A DNA stretch of 64,000 nt, from contig NC_049985.1 of NCBI RefSeq assembly GCF_000003815.2, positions 25,116,494-25,180,493 on the forward strand. Reading direction: 5' to 3'. Shown piece by piece: positions 12,101 through 22,480 of the stretch (position 1 is its first letter; every line of letters begins with the position of its first letter). A program made the translations under genes and the position numbers. The stretch comes from Branchiostoma floridae. Taxonomy: Eukaryota > Chordata > Leptocardii > Amphioxiformes > Branchiostomatidae. The notes under the pieces were generated by a model that saw only the letters and a program-made list of their open reading frames with translations, was not told the origin of the DNA and did no database searches.

Positions 12101-15100
12101 AAAGTTCAAGCCATACAAACTTACCTTCAAATGATAGCCTACTATGTCCAGTCTCGGCAAATTCCTTGGCAAGAATTTCTATACGGCTAATCATTTGATA
12201 CACCCCCCTGATTAGAGCCCTTGGATTGGCCCACTTGGCTGAAAACAGCATTCTGGCGACGATAACACTATTTCAGGGGGGTGCGGAAACCCCCCCGATG
12301 GAGAAAGGTCATTTTTTACAACTAATTCTACCAGTGTAGGGTCTTTCCTACTGCAGCCACTCCCAAAATGCCCAGATTCCACATAAAATCCCACCAAGAA
12401 AGGCTTTTCAATGGTTTAAAGCCTTGTTTTTATTTTATCTCTCACCGTGGGCTCTAGGCGCCTGCGCTAATGCTTACGTCACCCCTTAAGTCTCAAGAAA
12501 ATCATTTAGTGTGGCCCATGCATCGTACGTTCCTGTTTTCGCAATGTAACATTAGGTACTGACATTGGACCGCTCTATACTGAACGTCCTGGTCCGGTGG
12601 GGTCACATGCGGTCACGCAGTGGTTCGAATTTCATGTTCGACCAAAATTGTCACAGGCCTTAAACTGCCTGAGTGGGGGTCACCCTGGCTGTCTTCCATT
12701 CAGCTGGTATAGTTCTAGTACTGAGAGAGAGGTTGTAGATATAGGTCAACGGTATAGTTATAATAGGGGCTGCAGCTTTGAGAAGTCTAGGATGAATGTT
12801 GTCCAAGCCAGGAGCCTTACTAATTGGCAAGGCTTTTAGGTGGCACAATACATCCTGGTCGCTTAATGGGGTGAACTTAAAAGTGCTCTCCAGGTCTTTA
12901 TAGAGATCTGGACATGAGAGTGTATGTGTATATGTACCAAAGCACTGTGCTAGTTTACACCCAGCTGTAGCAAAAAAAAAACACATTGAAACCCTTCACT
13001 AATGTTGTTCAGGTCAACAAGTTATTGTCCACCCCAGGTTAGAGTCTTAGCGACTACACTGCTCTTGCGAGGCAAGATCTCCCCAATAGTTCCCCAGAGT
13101 TTCTTGGACGGTCCGAAATATTTTCCTCCAGCTTAATCTGTCAGTATTTGGCTTTTGCTTGCTTTACCATTTTATTTACCATGATATTTCGTTTAGCCCT
13201 GTAGCACTCCCAACCTGCATCAGATCCTGTACGTTTTGCGTGCCTTGGCTTTCAAATCATTTCTGACTAGCATCTGTTTCCTGATATTAGGTGAGAGCCA
13301 TTCAGGTTGTTTATCCCTTGTTCTTTTAGTTATAAAGGGAGCATGTAGGTCAGAAACTGTCGTAAATGATGATTTAAATTTAAAGAACGTCCAAGCTTCT
13401 TCCACACTATCAGCATGGTACACTGGACTCCAATCAATCTCACTGAGGTCGGCCAAATAGTTTTGTTCATCAAACTTTGTAAATTTGCGAGACGACAAAT
13501 ACTTTTCGCCTGATTGCCATCGAGCGGCCTTTCGTGTACAAAACCCAGCGTAGTGGTCAGAGATGGTACACTGTACCACTCCTGATGTGTTGACATAATG
13601 CAAATCACTACAATAGATATGATCAATGAGGGTGGAAGAGTACTGATGCACTCTTGTTGGTTCGTTGATCAACTGTCGGAGTTGATACTTTTCATTGAGA
13701 TTTGTCAGGGCTTTAGAGGGAGGTTTTCTAGGTTGGGTTAAATCCACGTTAAAATCTCCCAGTAAATATAATTCCGAATTAGGAGAAGTCAGGCTCAAGG
13801 TCTCCAAGGAATTGTCAAGTAAAGTGTTGAGAATTCCACAGAAGCGGAGGGGGGCCTATATACAGAACCAGCAATAAAAGGTTTGGTGCAGGGTAAATTA
13901 ATCTGACAAAACAGGGCTTCAAGTCCTGGTTGTTGTAGGTCAGATCTTCTCGAGTGTGTGAAGGTCGCCGAAACATAGATTTCTACACCTCCTCCGGACC
14001 TGTTACGGTCAAGTCTGTACAAGTAGTACCCTGCTATATGTAACTCAGCATCAGAGATGGTATTATCTACATGTAGGTGAGTCTCACTAAGTGTCAGCAC
14101 ATCAATGTTGTTTGAAGTTATAAATACCCTCAGCTGGTCTTACTTATTGTATAGGCTACAAATATTTAGATGCCCCATAGTCAATCCCTTAGTGGGAGGT
14201 ACCATGTGACAACTGCTGGGACAAACATCCACACTTTCCTCACCAGAGCTGTCCATTGTGCTATCATGCGATGAATTAAAGAATGAATCACTGAAACATG
14301 GCGATAAACACTGATTACAATCAATACTCATGGCTGTTGGCCAAGTTACAGTAGGATTGCTGATCCATGTCTATACATTTAATGTGATGCAATATATAGG
14401 CGGTCTTGTATGTTTTCCCAAGTTGTACAAGGATATAGCTGTCACGACATTCTATATAATCAAAAGCATGGTAGAGCTTACACTGCTCGCAAATCAGCAT
14501 GTTTCCCGACCAGGATTTGTCGGTACAAGTCCTGCTGGTATCACCCGAAGTCCGTCTGTAGCCGTTCTGACACTTGAATCTGCAGGTCTCCCCCTCCCGG
14601 TACGGGATTCTGTTTTCACAGTTTGTCGTCTTGACGCCCATTCCATATGGAGGGCGGGAGCACGACGCTACAGAATAGGGGTGGACACAGATGGTACAGA
14701 TTGTAATAGTCTGTGAAAGGGCAACACTGGACAACAATAGATATTAACCACACAAGACAAGAATACAAATACATATAAACTCATCACAAAAAAGTTTGGA
14801 ATATCAACTTTGCAATATCATATTTATATTTCAGCCATACCATAGGTATGGTGAAATATATTGTATTCGTAATGTTTCTTTCTTCTTTCTCCTGTCAAAT
14901 CTTCAAATCGAATCAACTCCGTCGTTCCTGGACCGATTGACTTGAAATTTGGCACAAAAGTAGAGTGAATCAATACCCTTAGGCGTTTCTTTTTTCAATT
15001 TTTTTCATACCTGCGTTTAACCCTATTCAGACCGGGCTTTTTTGGTCATCCCTGGACCGGGGGGGGGGGCTTTTGAGGCCCTCCATTTCTAAGTCCTATA

Positions 15101-17680
15101 ACTCTAAAACGACGTGCCGTAGGGCCACCAAATTTTCAGGACATAATATCGACATAATATCTGACAAGTATTTGACGTTTGACGTTACGTTGACGTAAGA
15201 TGACGTAATTATGACGTCATCAATTTGATTATATTGGCTGGACCCATGAAAAAAGGGTTTTTCTCAGAAAACTTCAAGTTATGCTAAAAAAATGTAACAA
15301 CAAGTGCAGATAACAGAATGATAATATTTATTACGACTTGTGTTGCCAATAGCAACATCGATAACGTCAAAATGACGTCACAAAATGACGTCATGCACAT
15401 CTAAGATGCGAGTTGGGCTCCGCCATATTATATCCACCACCTTGAATTTTTTTTAATCCTTTTTTTGCAACAAATAATCACAAAGGGCAATGGAAATAGA
15501 CTAATTTAATTCATTTAGATGGTTTTTGATGAAAAAATACCAGGTAGTTACAAATTCTGAGGGATAATTAGCTTGTTATTCTTGATCTTGCCATACGGTC
15601 CGCCATCTTGGATTTTGGGCTGATGACGTCATCAAATTAGCATAATTTATGCATATATAATTATGAAAGATATGCTTAATAATATAAGATTTTATTTATG
15701 TTACAAAATAGCAGTAATATAACAAATAAATATGAAAAATACATTGTTAGAACCAAAAATAGTGATTTTGGCAAAACAGCCTGTCAACAAACGGTTGCCA
15801 TGGCAACACGAAGAAATGGAAAATTTTTCAAACTTCGTAATTTTTTTGCCAACAATATTTTAGGAAAACTCACCAAATTTGGTGGCTCTAGCGTAAGCCG
15901 TTCTGGCGTTATAGGACATCGAAGTTGCCGCAGGCCTCAAAAGCCCCCCCCCCCGGTCTGAATAGGGTTAAAATGATTTTATTCATGTTTTTTTGCTATT
16001 TTTATGTACATTTTGGCCCCCTGTACCCTGGTATTACAGCCGAATGACCACAAATTTGGTACAGAGGTGCCTTGATCATATGCCCACAAAAATCTTATAA
16101 CAGTTTTCGCATACGGTTCAACAAAATGCTTAATTTTGCAATTTTTTTGCCACAAAAAAGACATTTTTGGCTCCTATACCCTTATTTTACAACCAAATGA
16201 CATGAAATTTGGTATAGGAGTGCGATCTACATATGCCCACATAAACTCAATAACACTTTTGGCATACGGTACAACAAAATGCTTAAATTTAGGATTTTTT
16301 TGGCCATTCTTTGACCAAAAACGTACGCTTTTGGCTCCTGTTCCCTGGTTTTACAACCAAATGACATAAATGTTGGTAAATAGGTACACTTGATATTTAT
16401 TCAAATGACCCATGTATAATTTCTGGCAAAAACCACCTCAAAATGACATATTTGGGGATTTGTTTGGTAATTTTCCACTGGCCAGAGGGGTCAATGACCT
16501 CCCACCTAAATACAGCATGTGCACATGTCTATATACTAGTAACTTGATTAAAGAGGCAACCAATCACGTAGCCTGAGTCAACATCCCGAAGAGGATTCGG
16601 CAGCCAATCATTGATGTTATCTAGAAGAGTCCATTCTGGTGTTGAGGGGGTACATTTTTTAAAAAATCCATCTTTGGACTGTTGATTATATAAAGTCTCT
16701 CAGTAGAAGTATTTTTCAACTGGTCTATTTTTGCAATTTTACATGGGGTGTACTGGAAGAGTCCATTCTTGTACGCAGGGGGCATGTTTTTAAAATTCGT
16801 TTTTGGACTTTGGTGACTATGTCAGTGTTTCATTGTGATTATTTTCTTGCTGGTCTATTTTGCAATTTTGCATAGTGTGTGCTGGAAGAGTCCATTCTTA
16901 CATGGGGGGAGGATTTTTTAAATCCATTTTTGGGACTTTGGTGATTATGTCTAAGTCCAATTTTAGCATAGGGACATCGCAAGAAGTGCCCATTCTTCAC
17001 GGAGGGGGATATTTTCAAATTTAGTTTTAGACGGGTGATGATTCAATATTCCATGTATAGCGGAAGTGTTTTTGGACTGGTCTATTGTACCTTCTCATGA
17101 CTTTTTTGCTTAGTTCAACTTTGGACTGGGTTGCTTAATCAAAAGGCCATGTTTTCAGTGGGAGTATCTCTGGACTGGTCTATTGTGCAAATTCACATGG
17201 GGTGCACTGGGTGCATTCTTGCCCTGGGAATTTTGTAAGATTCATTTTTGGGCTAAAGTGTCATTAGTAGAAGTGACTTTTAAAAAAAAGTTTTCCATTT
17301 TTTTGCACATTGGTGATTTTGGAATAGTCTATTGTTGCAAGGGGAGAGAGATGGCTGAAATATGCTGTATTTGCTCTTAAGCAAATGTCAGCCTTTCTAG
17401 TTTCCACTATTTCTGCATAAATTTCACTGAACATTCAATTACACTGAAGAAAGTTGAGTAGGGTTAGCCGGGGTGTTTGAAAATAAGATGGATGCAGCAG
17501 GTGTAACATTAACGAGTATTCCACAGTAAGAACAACATATTTGTGAAGAACACGGCATCTCCAGAGCATGTCGTATGATGAACCCCCAGTGTTTGTGTAT
17601 ACGTACAGGGAGATGTGGGTTTTGCCTCTGACTGCCACACCAGAGCAGCTATCAGCACCAAGGTCAGCAACACTCCCACA
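5941..17680 (-). CDS. Secreted protein with three CCP (sushi) modules, gene span, 5' end not resolved
   Basis: Four minus-strand exons join in frame: 17680-17607 (signal peptide), 14667-14482, 9296-9090 and 6122-5941, which ends in TAA. Every internal junction is phase 1, the usual phase of exon-shuffled CCP modules. The visible product is about 215 residues: a hydrophobic leader ending SEA-KPTSPC, then three modules of about 60 residues with the CCP pattern (Cys, EGETCTF-x-C, G-Y/F, C-x-W, C). CCP modules bind proteins or glycans in complement regulators, selectins and other secreted or surface proteins. No transmembrane segment or GPI signal follows the third module, so secretion is expected. 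The first exon with the start codon lies above 17680 and was not found. Introns carry a CRE-rich minisatellite and nested transposons. Confidence 0.75.
6331..6457. repeat. Near-perfect 127-bp palindrome
   Basis: The left arm (6331-6380, containing GTTACTCAAGCAACTGGATA) is complementary to 6408-6457 with one or two mismatches, around a 26-nt centre. It would form a 50-bp hairpin in the last intron of the CCP gene. Confidence 0.9.
6568..7420. repeat. 40-bp minisatellite, about 21 units, CRE octamer in nearly every unit
   Basis: The unit is TGACGTCAAGACTATTGCAG followed by TAGTGCATGTACATAACAGA. The palindromic octamer TGACGTCA (CREB/ATF consensus) starts at 6568, 6648, 6688, 6728, 6848, 6888, 6928, 6969, 7009, 7049, 7089, 7129, 7169, 7209, 7249, 7289, 7330, 7370 and 7410. 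Three units (6608, 6768, 6808) have TGACACCA instead. Two units carry a 1-bp GTAC to CATAC insertion, which shifts the register by one. The array lies between CCP exons 2 and 3. Confidence 0.97.
7490..8640. repeat. Copy B of the duplicated segment around a CCP exon
   Basis: 7490-7845 matches 5035-5435, and 8430-8640 matches 5755-5960 (shared CAGAATGCCAAGA and TTGCCTCACTTTGAATGAT). In copy A a CCP exon follows directly. In copy B a SINE tail intervenes before the CCP exon at 9090-9296. Confidence 0.7.
7998..8432 (-). pseudogene. CR1-type LINE, C-terminal reverse transcriptase remnant
   Basis: On the minus strand the frame reads LESDKLQSLQKRAVRIILGL, RSHANNEHLSALGWEDLVSRRK, one stop, then HSYTTRHSLNQSLRIPKVKLES and RTFAYRGAESWNVLP. 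This is the typical C-terminal end of CR1/L2-like ORF2 (Q-KRA-R-I-, HSY-TR, FAYRGA-WN-LP). It is a dead 5'-truncated copy; the 3' UTR probably extends to about 7845. Confidence 0.85.
8655..8880 (+). mobile_element. SINE body and tail, 5'-truncated
   Basis: Starts near GGGAAAGACACTTTGCACG, which matches the body of the SINE at 28345 (GGGAAAGACACTTTACACG). It ends GCGCTGTCAAAATAAATTAT with a TTATCATCA simple tail. The tRNA-like head is missing. Confidence 0.7.
9090..9296 (-). CDS. CCP gene, exon for the second CCP module
   Basis: The acceptor is cttgtcttccag before 9296; the donor is gtaaga from 9089. The frame (phase 1 in, phase 1 out) reads GCERPGNLGGFYSRVGRTGC, EPLKPLYDNGETCTFACKDGY, DPSITCKNGGWSGTPLTCTP. 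All four canonical CCP cysteines, the Gly-Tyr and the Trp are present, plus an extra GC pair near the start that is shared with the other two modules. Confidence 0.87.
9297..10077. other. Intron with LINE 3'-end-like sequence, otherwise unassigned
   Basis: 9395-9560 resembles the 3' UTR type found at 7845-7950 (CTATTTATT, then GGAGCCCTG and an A-rich tract). No module is recognised in 9560-10077; a GAACTG-gtaagt donor-like site at about 9933 is not supported by a domain. Confidence 0.4.
10078..10147 (-). pseudogene. CR1-like LINE, reverse transcriptase fragment
   Basis: The minus strand reads SIHKGGGQADPNNFRPISVL, the conserved early RT block of CR1/L2/Rex1-type elements. It continues the reading begun at 12669-12986, which ends at TARVTP. 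The 2.5 kb in between is a TIR element inserted within this RT. Confidence 0.85.
10689..11123. mobile_element. hAT-type non-autonomous element with perfect 8-bp target duplication
   Basis: The element starts TAGGGCTGGGTACCGGTACA and ends with TGACCCAGCCCTA. It is flanked on both sides by CTACTTAC (10681-10688 and 11124-11131). The interior is full of GGTCCAGGTCC-type palindromes. TAGGG-type ends plus an 8-bp duplication are the hallmark of hAT elements. Confidence 0.92.
11525..12487. repeat. 485-bp tandem duplication
   Basis: Units 11525-12009 and 12010-12487 both begin GGGGAGACGATGCCATTAG and differ at only a few sites. Each carries the same minus-strand frames, which include MISRIEILAKEFAETGHS followed by a donor-like ggtaagt. 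I do not recognise these frames; they may be a first exon of a lost transposase. Confidence 0.9.
12669..14331 (-). pseudogene. CR1-like LINE, endonuclease and start of RT, decayed
   Basis: Minus-strand frames in order: N-terminal piece ending GLTMGHLNICSLYNK (14331-14140, then a stop), LTLSETHLHVDN (14100), SGGGVEIYVS, IAGSVYRPPSA, LLGDFNVDL (13790), LIDHIYCS, TISDHYAGF (13570), RDKQPEWLSPNIR (13300) and PISKAPGLDNIHPRLLKAAA (12830). These are the motifs of an APE-type endonuclease and the RT N terminus of CR1-like elements. At least three frame breaks make it non-functional. It sits in the first mapped intron of the CCP gene, in the same orientation. Confidence 0.9.
14482..14667 (-). CDS. 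CCP gene, exon for the first CCP module
   Basis: The acceptor is ctattctgtag before 14667; the donor is gtaagc from 14481. It reads (S)SCSRPPYGMGVKTTNCENRI, PYREGETCRFKCQNGYRRT, SRTCTDKSWSGNMLICEQ: a complete CCP module. The phase (1 in, 1 out) fits the signal-peptide exon at 17607-17680 and the next CCP exon. Confidence 0.85.
14900..16480. repeat. Degenerate tandem repeat of about 155-165 bp, interrupted by a MITE
   Basis: A motif of the type GGCTCCTRTACCCT, then TTTACAACCAAATGACATG, then AATTTGGTA and CATACGGTACAACAAAATGC recurs at about 16014, 16168 and 16331, with a related start near 14917. The piggyBac-like MITE 15021-15967 sits inside. Confidence 0.7.
15021..15967. mobile_element. piggyBac-like MITE, copy 1
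   Basis: Ends CCCTATTCAGACCGGG and its complement, flanked by TTAA on both sides (15017-15020 and 15968-15971), the piggyBac signature. It carries four TGACGTCA octamers (15212, 15373, 15386, 15624) and terminal G/C homopolymers. No transposase. Confidence 0.9.
16620..17345. repeat. Degenerate tandem repeat, unit about 100-130 bp
   Basis: The phrases GGAAGAGTCCATTCTT and CTGGTCTATTTTGCAATTTT with a G-rich spacer recur at about 16621, 16754, 16882, 16979 and 17160. The copies are strongly diverged, suggesting an old satellite-like array. Confidence 0.65.
17607..17680 (-). CDS. CCP gene, signal-peptide exon
   Basis: The acceptor is a pyrimidine-rich ttccttcttcttctatacccgctgcag-type site ending at 17681; the donor is gtacgta from 17606. 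The frame reads VGVLLTLVLIAALVWQSEA then KPTSPC, a hydrophobic core and plausible signal-peptidase site after SEA. It ends in phase 1, as needed to join CCP exon 14667-14482. The exon with the start methionine was not found. Confidence 0.6.
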
Positions 17681-17763
17681 CTGCAGCGGGTATAGAAGAA
17701 GAAGGAAAACTTAATTGGGTGACAATTCTAAAGGATACAATGTGTAGAACCTTAAGCCCCTTT

Positions 17764-18575
17764 ATACCCCCCTCACATTATATACGATCTTTGGACGTAC
17801 TTCGCGATCGCAGGAAGGTTGGCCGATTTTAAGTTCTTAAGATGGTCTTGCGTATTTTTCGCCCAAAATCTGTCCCCCTCACATATAAGCGAGCCTCGTG
17901 GGATCGACGGTGAACAAATCTATGATAATGAACCTCCCATGACCTCTTGCACGCGGACAAGGGAACACAAAACGTTCCTCAAAAAAGGCAAGAGATCGAT
18001 AAATGTTGCTCATTTTGTTGTCGGAATCTTTTTAACCAATGAATGAAATGCGCGGGCATAATAGAACTGACACAAGAAAGGAATGTGTGTCACAAAGCCA
18101 GCCTACATACTGCCACAGGGGCCACAATGTTAGAATTACCCTCAAATTCTGAAAATTCAATATTTGTAAACAATCGGAAGTCGGGTGAACGTCGCCCGAA
18201 CGTCGCCCGACTAACGGGCGTGCGCCATCCGATTTGCGCTCGATGATTAATAACTATGTCTGTGCTCGCCTATCGGTCTTCAATCGTTAGATTGACGCAA
18301 GACTATTGACCGATACTCTTGCGAGGTACGCACGATTTGCACGCACGATATGCGACTCGGTAACGAGCTCTGCGATATCGGAGATCTCCTGTGACTTGTC
18401 GCTTATGTTAAGAACATGTTTCGCTGCAACGCGACCGTCGTAAGACTCCTAAATATTGCAGGCGATCCTAAAAATCGCTAGATGATCGTGAGAACACCGG
18501 ACGTCTTACGAAAATGTCATTTAGAGCTCGTAAACTAGTCTTCCGATCGAATCGCGCCTAATGTGAGGGGGGTAT
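17764..18575. mobile_element. TIR element with 17-bp ends
   Basis: ATACCCCCCTCACATTA at 17764-17780 and its exact complement at 18559-18575. The interior is CpG-rich with many short palindromes near its right end and no coding capacity. Several target-site readings (TA or TTA) are possible. Confidence 0.8.
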
Positions 18576-19009
18576 TATGACGAGATCTCGAGAGCAAGAA
18601 TGTGCCGGAATGCCGTCGGAATGAAAATCCTTTTCTATTCCTGGTAATTCGTAGTGTGTTCCAGAAATTCTTACTGCATTCCAACTATTTGTGGCCGTTC
18701 TTTTGGCTGGCCTGAAATTTTTGACATGTTAAAAACTGTCGAGGTGCATTCGAAGTGGAGAAATATCGAATGGGATTCGAAGTGGATTCTAAGTGTATTC
18801 TAACTATTCAAAGGGCCTATTCGAATTCATGAATAACAATAGTATAAACAACATCTTCTGGAACATAATGTCTGCTTCATGAAAGTATGATATTATCAAT
18901 TCATTTTCAAGATCATTATGACAGGGATAACGATACTGTGAAAGTTGAAGCTACTAGTGTCCAAATACCACAAGTAAGAAATTCCTGTCATTCACCACAA
19001 TGGGATTAT

Positions 19010-19580
19010 ATAAAATTTTCTCATTAATCATGCAAATAAGGTGTTTATTCGCATAATACTTGAATAATAGATAATGAATATTCTTCTTTTTCTCAGTCAA
19101 ATATCAAATGATGTAATAGCCCTGTAATGAAACAGAGCGGATTTACATACTTTCAAGTGCAAATCAGATTCCGATTTGCCTGATCAATATTTGACTGTAT
19201 GAAGCATGTCTGTCTTAAGCTATATATATATACCAAAAATCATGATGAGTTATTTCTTTTCAAAGTCTGACACGTTACTGTCTCCTGTGGTTCTAAAACG
19301 AGGCACTGGGAAGGGCCAAACCTATACCACTTACTCTCAAGAGCTGTCTACCACTCGAAAATAATAACCACTACCAATATGTCCAGAACAAGAGATATAA
19401 ATCACGGAAGTTCCTCTGCAGTACCGTAACAAGCCGCTTGGGGGTCCAAGACCTCATCAAGACCTACCCACATATCGAATATCCATCCAGGCATTTTGTG
19501 CTGGTCTTATTCCACACACAGACATACGAGTACATACAAAGGTTACCCAAAATATAACCTTCTCGGCAAAGGTAATTACA
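19010..19580. repeat. Dispersed repeat R1, copy
   Basis: Member of an interspersed family recurring at least seven times here. Landmarks are TAATTATGCAAATAAG-type tracts, CAAAGTCTGACAC, CTGCAGTACCGTAAC, CCTACCCACAT and an end CCTTCTTGGCGAAGGTAA (here CCTTCTCGGCAAAGGTAA). Confidence 0.75.
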
Positions 19581-19599
19581 GTGTAAAACGCCCCAGGCA

Positions 19600-20460
19600 T
19601 TGTTTTCTCTCTCATGAACCTGTGTTGTGCGATGTGTGCAGTTGAGTGTTGGATTTCAGGATTCTTGGTGCGTTCCACACCAGTAGCGATGATTCATTCC
19701 ACGGTTTGTAACGTTAACTAGTACGGACAAAATTTGATTTATGGGACGGAAAACTAAACGTAGCTTGCATATTACGAAGTCGACGTACAAACTAGACGTG
19801 ATATAACTCTACAGAAAAGGACAGATAGACTACGAGGCATACTGAGCCATGCATATGGTGCCTGTCTGTGTCTGTGTTCATGCGGAAAAAAAATACCCCG
19901 CGGCACACAGTTTCCTTGTTGTTCTGATCAGGATATGTGCAGCTTCCTTCTGTATAAAACTGCAAATGACAACATTCTAGCCTAAGCCAGTCATCCTGTG
20001 ATAGGGAGGCAAATACTTGAGTCTAGATATCATTTCTATGCAATCCGATATGCTAGGTTCGAATCGGACAGATCACCAAGGACAGGTGTGTACGTGTCCC
20101 TCACATATATCTTCTTACCTTGTCTCCCTGCCTTAACCAAAAGGCCTGAAAGTCGACAGACTCAAATATACCGTGCATTGAAACTTATGAAATCCTACAA
20201 CTGTTACCAAGACTTGAAGTCTAACACATTGTTAAATGTAAGGTGTTCTACATACCGCTTCATGTTGAAGTTCAAACGAGTGTTTAAGGTGGAGGCGATC
20301 TGATCTGTTCTGTGTCACCCAGTGCTGTCGCCGTCTTTTGTTGACACGCAACATGTAAATGAGCCCCAATGTGTCTCACGTGACGAGAATGGCATAACAA
20401 TGCATAGTGAACTAGACCTTTAGATCATCAAGGCAACCTAGCCTATAACTAGGACAAAAT
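19600..20460. repeat. Local direct duplication, left copy
   Basis: Matches 21600-22480 with an offset of about 2.0 kb (for example GATTTATGGGACGGAAAACT versus GATTTATCGGACGGAAAACT). The duplicated block extends into the flanking R1 copies. No domain is recognised in its open frames. Confidence 0.85.
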
Positions 20461-21085
20461 AAAACCCTTCACGTGGATTGGTCAATAGCTTAAACTCGAG
20501 TTAGAGCGCCCTGTACTAGGGAGGTACAGAAAAGGTACAAAAGGAGGAGTGGTCCGATCTCTGTCATTCTTGAGAAAGACGAATAAAGTCGAAACCGGTC
20601 GAATATTGGCGTCTCAGCCGCCTTCGTTACATCCCTTATCGACAGGTACAGTGGCATATTGGTCAGCAGATGTGCATTGATGTGATTAAAGAAGTCTTAA
20701 AACCCCAACTTGAGAGAGTGTTATTTCCGTTAGTTATCAACTTTATAAATAAAAAAAATCATACTATTTCAAAGTACTAACTAGTGCATCAAAAAAAATT
20801 CAGTATTCTATTAAACTCCCCATGTACTTTTTAATTAAATCAAGTAATTTCAGTCTATAGCAGAATACAATGTGACTGACAAGGCCTGGCAAAAGTTGGG
20901 TTAAGACACTTCTTGTTATGTGTTCTTTGATATGTTGGCCTTCTTAGTGTTCTTATCGGCCATTGTTTATACAGCATAAAATTCATGATGAAGGAAGTGT
21001 CTGTACGTATATGAAATGCAGATGTAGGTTCTGCATGGGATTAGTAAGTTTCAAACTGGTTTACAAACAAACGGTGCGTAATTCA
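20460..21085. other. Spacer between the duplicated blocks
   Basis: 20560-20630 contains CTTGAGAAAGACGAATAAAG and GTCGAAACCGGTCG, reminiscent of retroelement terminal sequences, but no element boundaries could be drawn. Nothing else is recognised. Confidence 0.35.
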
Positions 21086-21089
21086 CCGC

Positions 21090-22480
21090 AAGTGGAATTA
21101 TGTCACACATGTCACACGATGCAATAGTCCTATATAATGGGCAGATAGACAATTTTAAATGCAAATTAGATTACAATTGTCTTAAATAATATTTAGCTTT
21201 ATGAAGCATCACTTCTCAACATACCAAAATCATGACGATCCGTCAACCCCATCCTGAGTTATTCCCTTTCAAAGTCTGACACTAAACCTGCCCCTGCAGT
21301 TTCAAAACAAGCCGATAGGGAGCGAGCCCACACTTACACCACTTACTCTCAGCCCCAAGAGCGTTCTACTAGTTAAAGCATGACCGCAGCGCGTCCAGAA
21401 CTCGAGATATCAAACACGGAAGTTCCGCCGCAGTACCGTACAAAGTCCAATCGTTTCTGGGTCTCATCAAAACCTACTCACATACATAATATCAATACAA
21501 TCCATTCAGGGGCTGGCGTTCTCGAGTTATGCTGGTCTTCTTCACAAAAAAATACATAGAAACGCTACCCAAAATATTACCTTCTAGGTACAACATGACC
21601 CAGCTGTTGTTTTCTCTCTCATGAACCTGTACTGTTTGTGCAGTTGAGTGTGGGATTTCAGGATTCTTGGTGCGTTCCGCACCAGGAGCGAGAATTCATT
21701 CCACGGTCTGTAACGCTAACTAGTACGGACAAAATTTGATTTATCGGACGGAAAACTAAACGTAGCTTGCATATTACGAAGTCGACGAACAAACTAGACG
21801 TGATATAACTCTACAGAAAAGGACAGATAGACTACGAGGCATACTGAGCCATGCATATGGTGCCTGTCTGTGGCTGTGTTCATGCGGAAAAAAATACACC
21901 GCGGCACACAGTTTCCTTGTTGTTCTGATCAGGATATGTGCAGCTTTCTTCTGTCTAAAACTGCAAATGACAACATTCTAGCCTAAGCCAGTCACAGGGA
22001 GGCAAATATTTGCGTCTAGAGATCATTTCTATACAGCAAGATATGTTGTTTCATTCGAATCGGACAGATCACCATGGGCAGGTGACTGTACGTGTTTGTG
22101 CATTCCCTCACATATATCTTCTTACCTTGTCACCCTGCCTTAACCAAAAGGCCTATATGTTCACAGTCTCAAATATGCCTTGCACTGAAATTCTAAATCT
22201 CCTAATTGTTACCAAGACTTGAAGTCAAACAGAAACATTGTTAAATGTAAAATATTCTACACATACCGCATCATGTTGAAGTTCAAACGAGTGTTTTTAA
22301 ACACCTTAAAAGGTGGTGTCGATCTGATCTGTTCTGTGTCGCTCTGAAGTGCTGTCGCCGTCTTTTGTTGACACGCAATATGTAAATATGTTTTGCCTGC
22401 CGCTACCCAGTGCATAGTGAACTAGACCTTCAGATCCAAAAACCTTAACGCTGATTGGTCAATAGCTTAAATTCGAGTTA
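21090..22480. repeat. Local direct duplication, right copy, with R1 at its left
   Basis: 21090-21590 is an R1 copy in the same orientation as 19010-19580; 21600-22480 repeats 19600-20460. The copies differ by substitutions and small deletions. Confidence 0.85.

Larger units (their letters stand above)
10148..12668. mobile_element. 2.5-kb TIR element inserted into the CR1-like LINE
   Basis: Perfect 20-bp inverted ends: GCAGTTTAAGGCCTGTGACA at 10148-10167 and its complement at 12649-12668. Removing it brings RT residues RVTP next to IHKGGG, the normal family order. It contains a hAT MITE (10689-11123) and a 485-bp tandem duplication (11525-12487). No transposase is recognised, so it is non-autonomous and its superfamily is open. 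Confidence 0.8.

Noticed and set aside
11548-12397. Two pairs of 61-72-codon minus-strand genes
   Set aside because: They are the same frames repeated by a 485-bp tandem duplication inside a TIR element, with no recognisable domain.
19998-20303. 101-codon plus-strand ORF as a gene
   Set aside because: It lies in a duplicated block, the second copy does not keep the frame, and no domain is seen.
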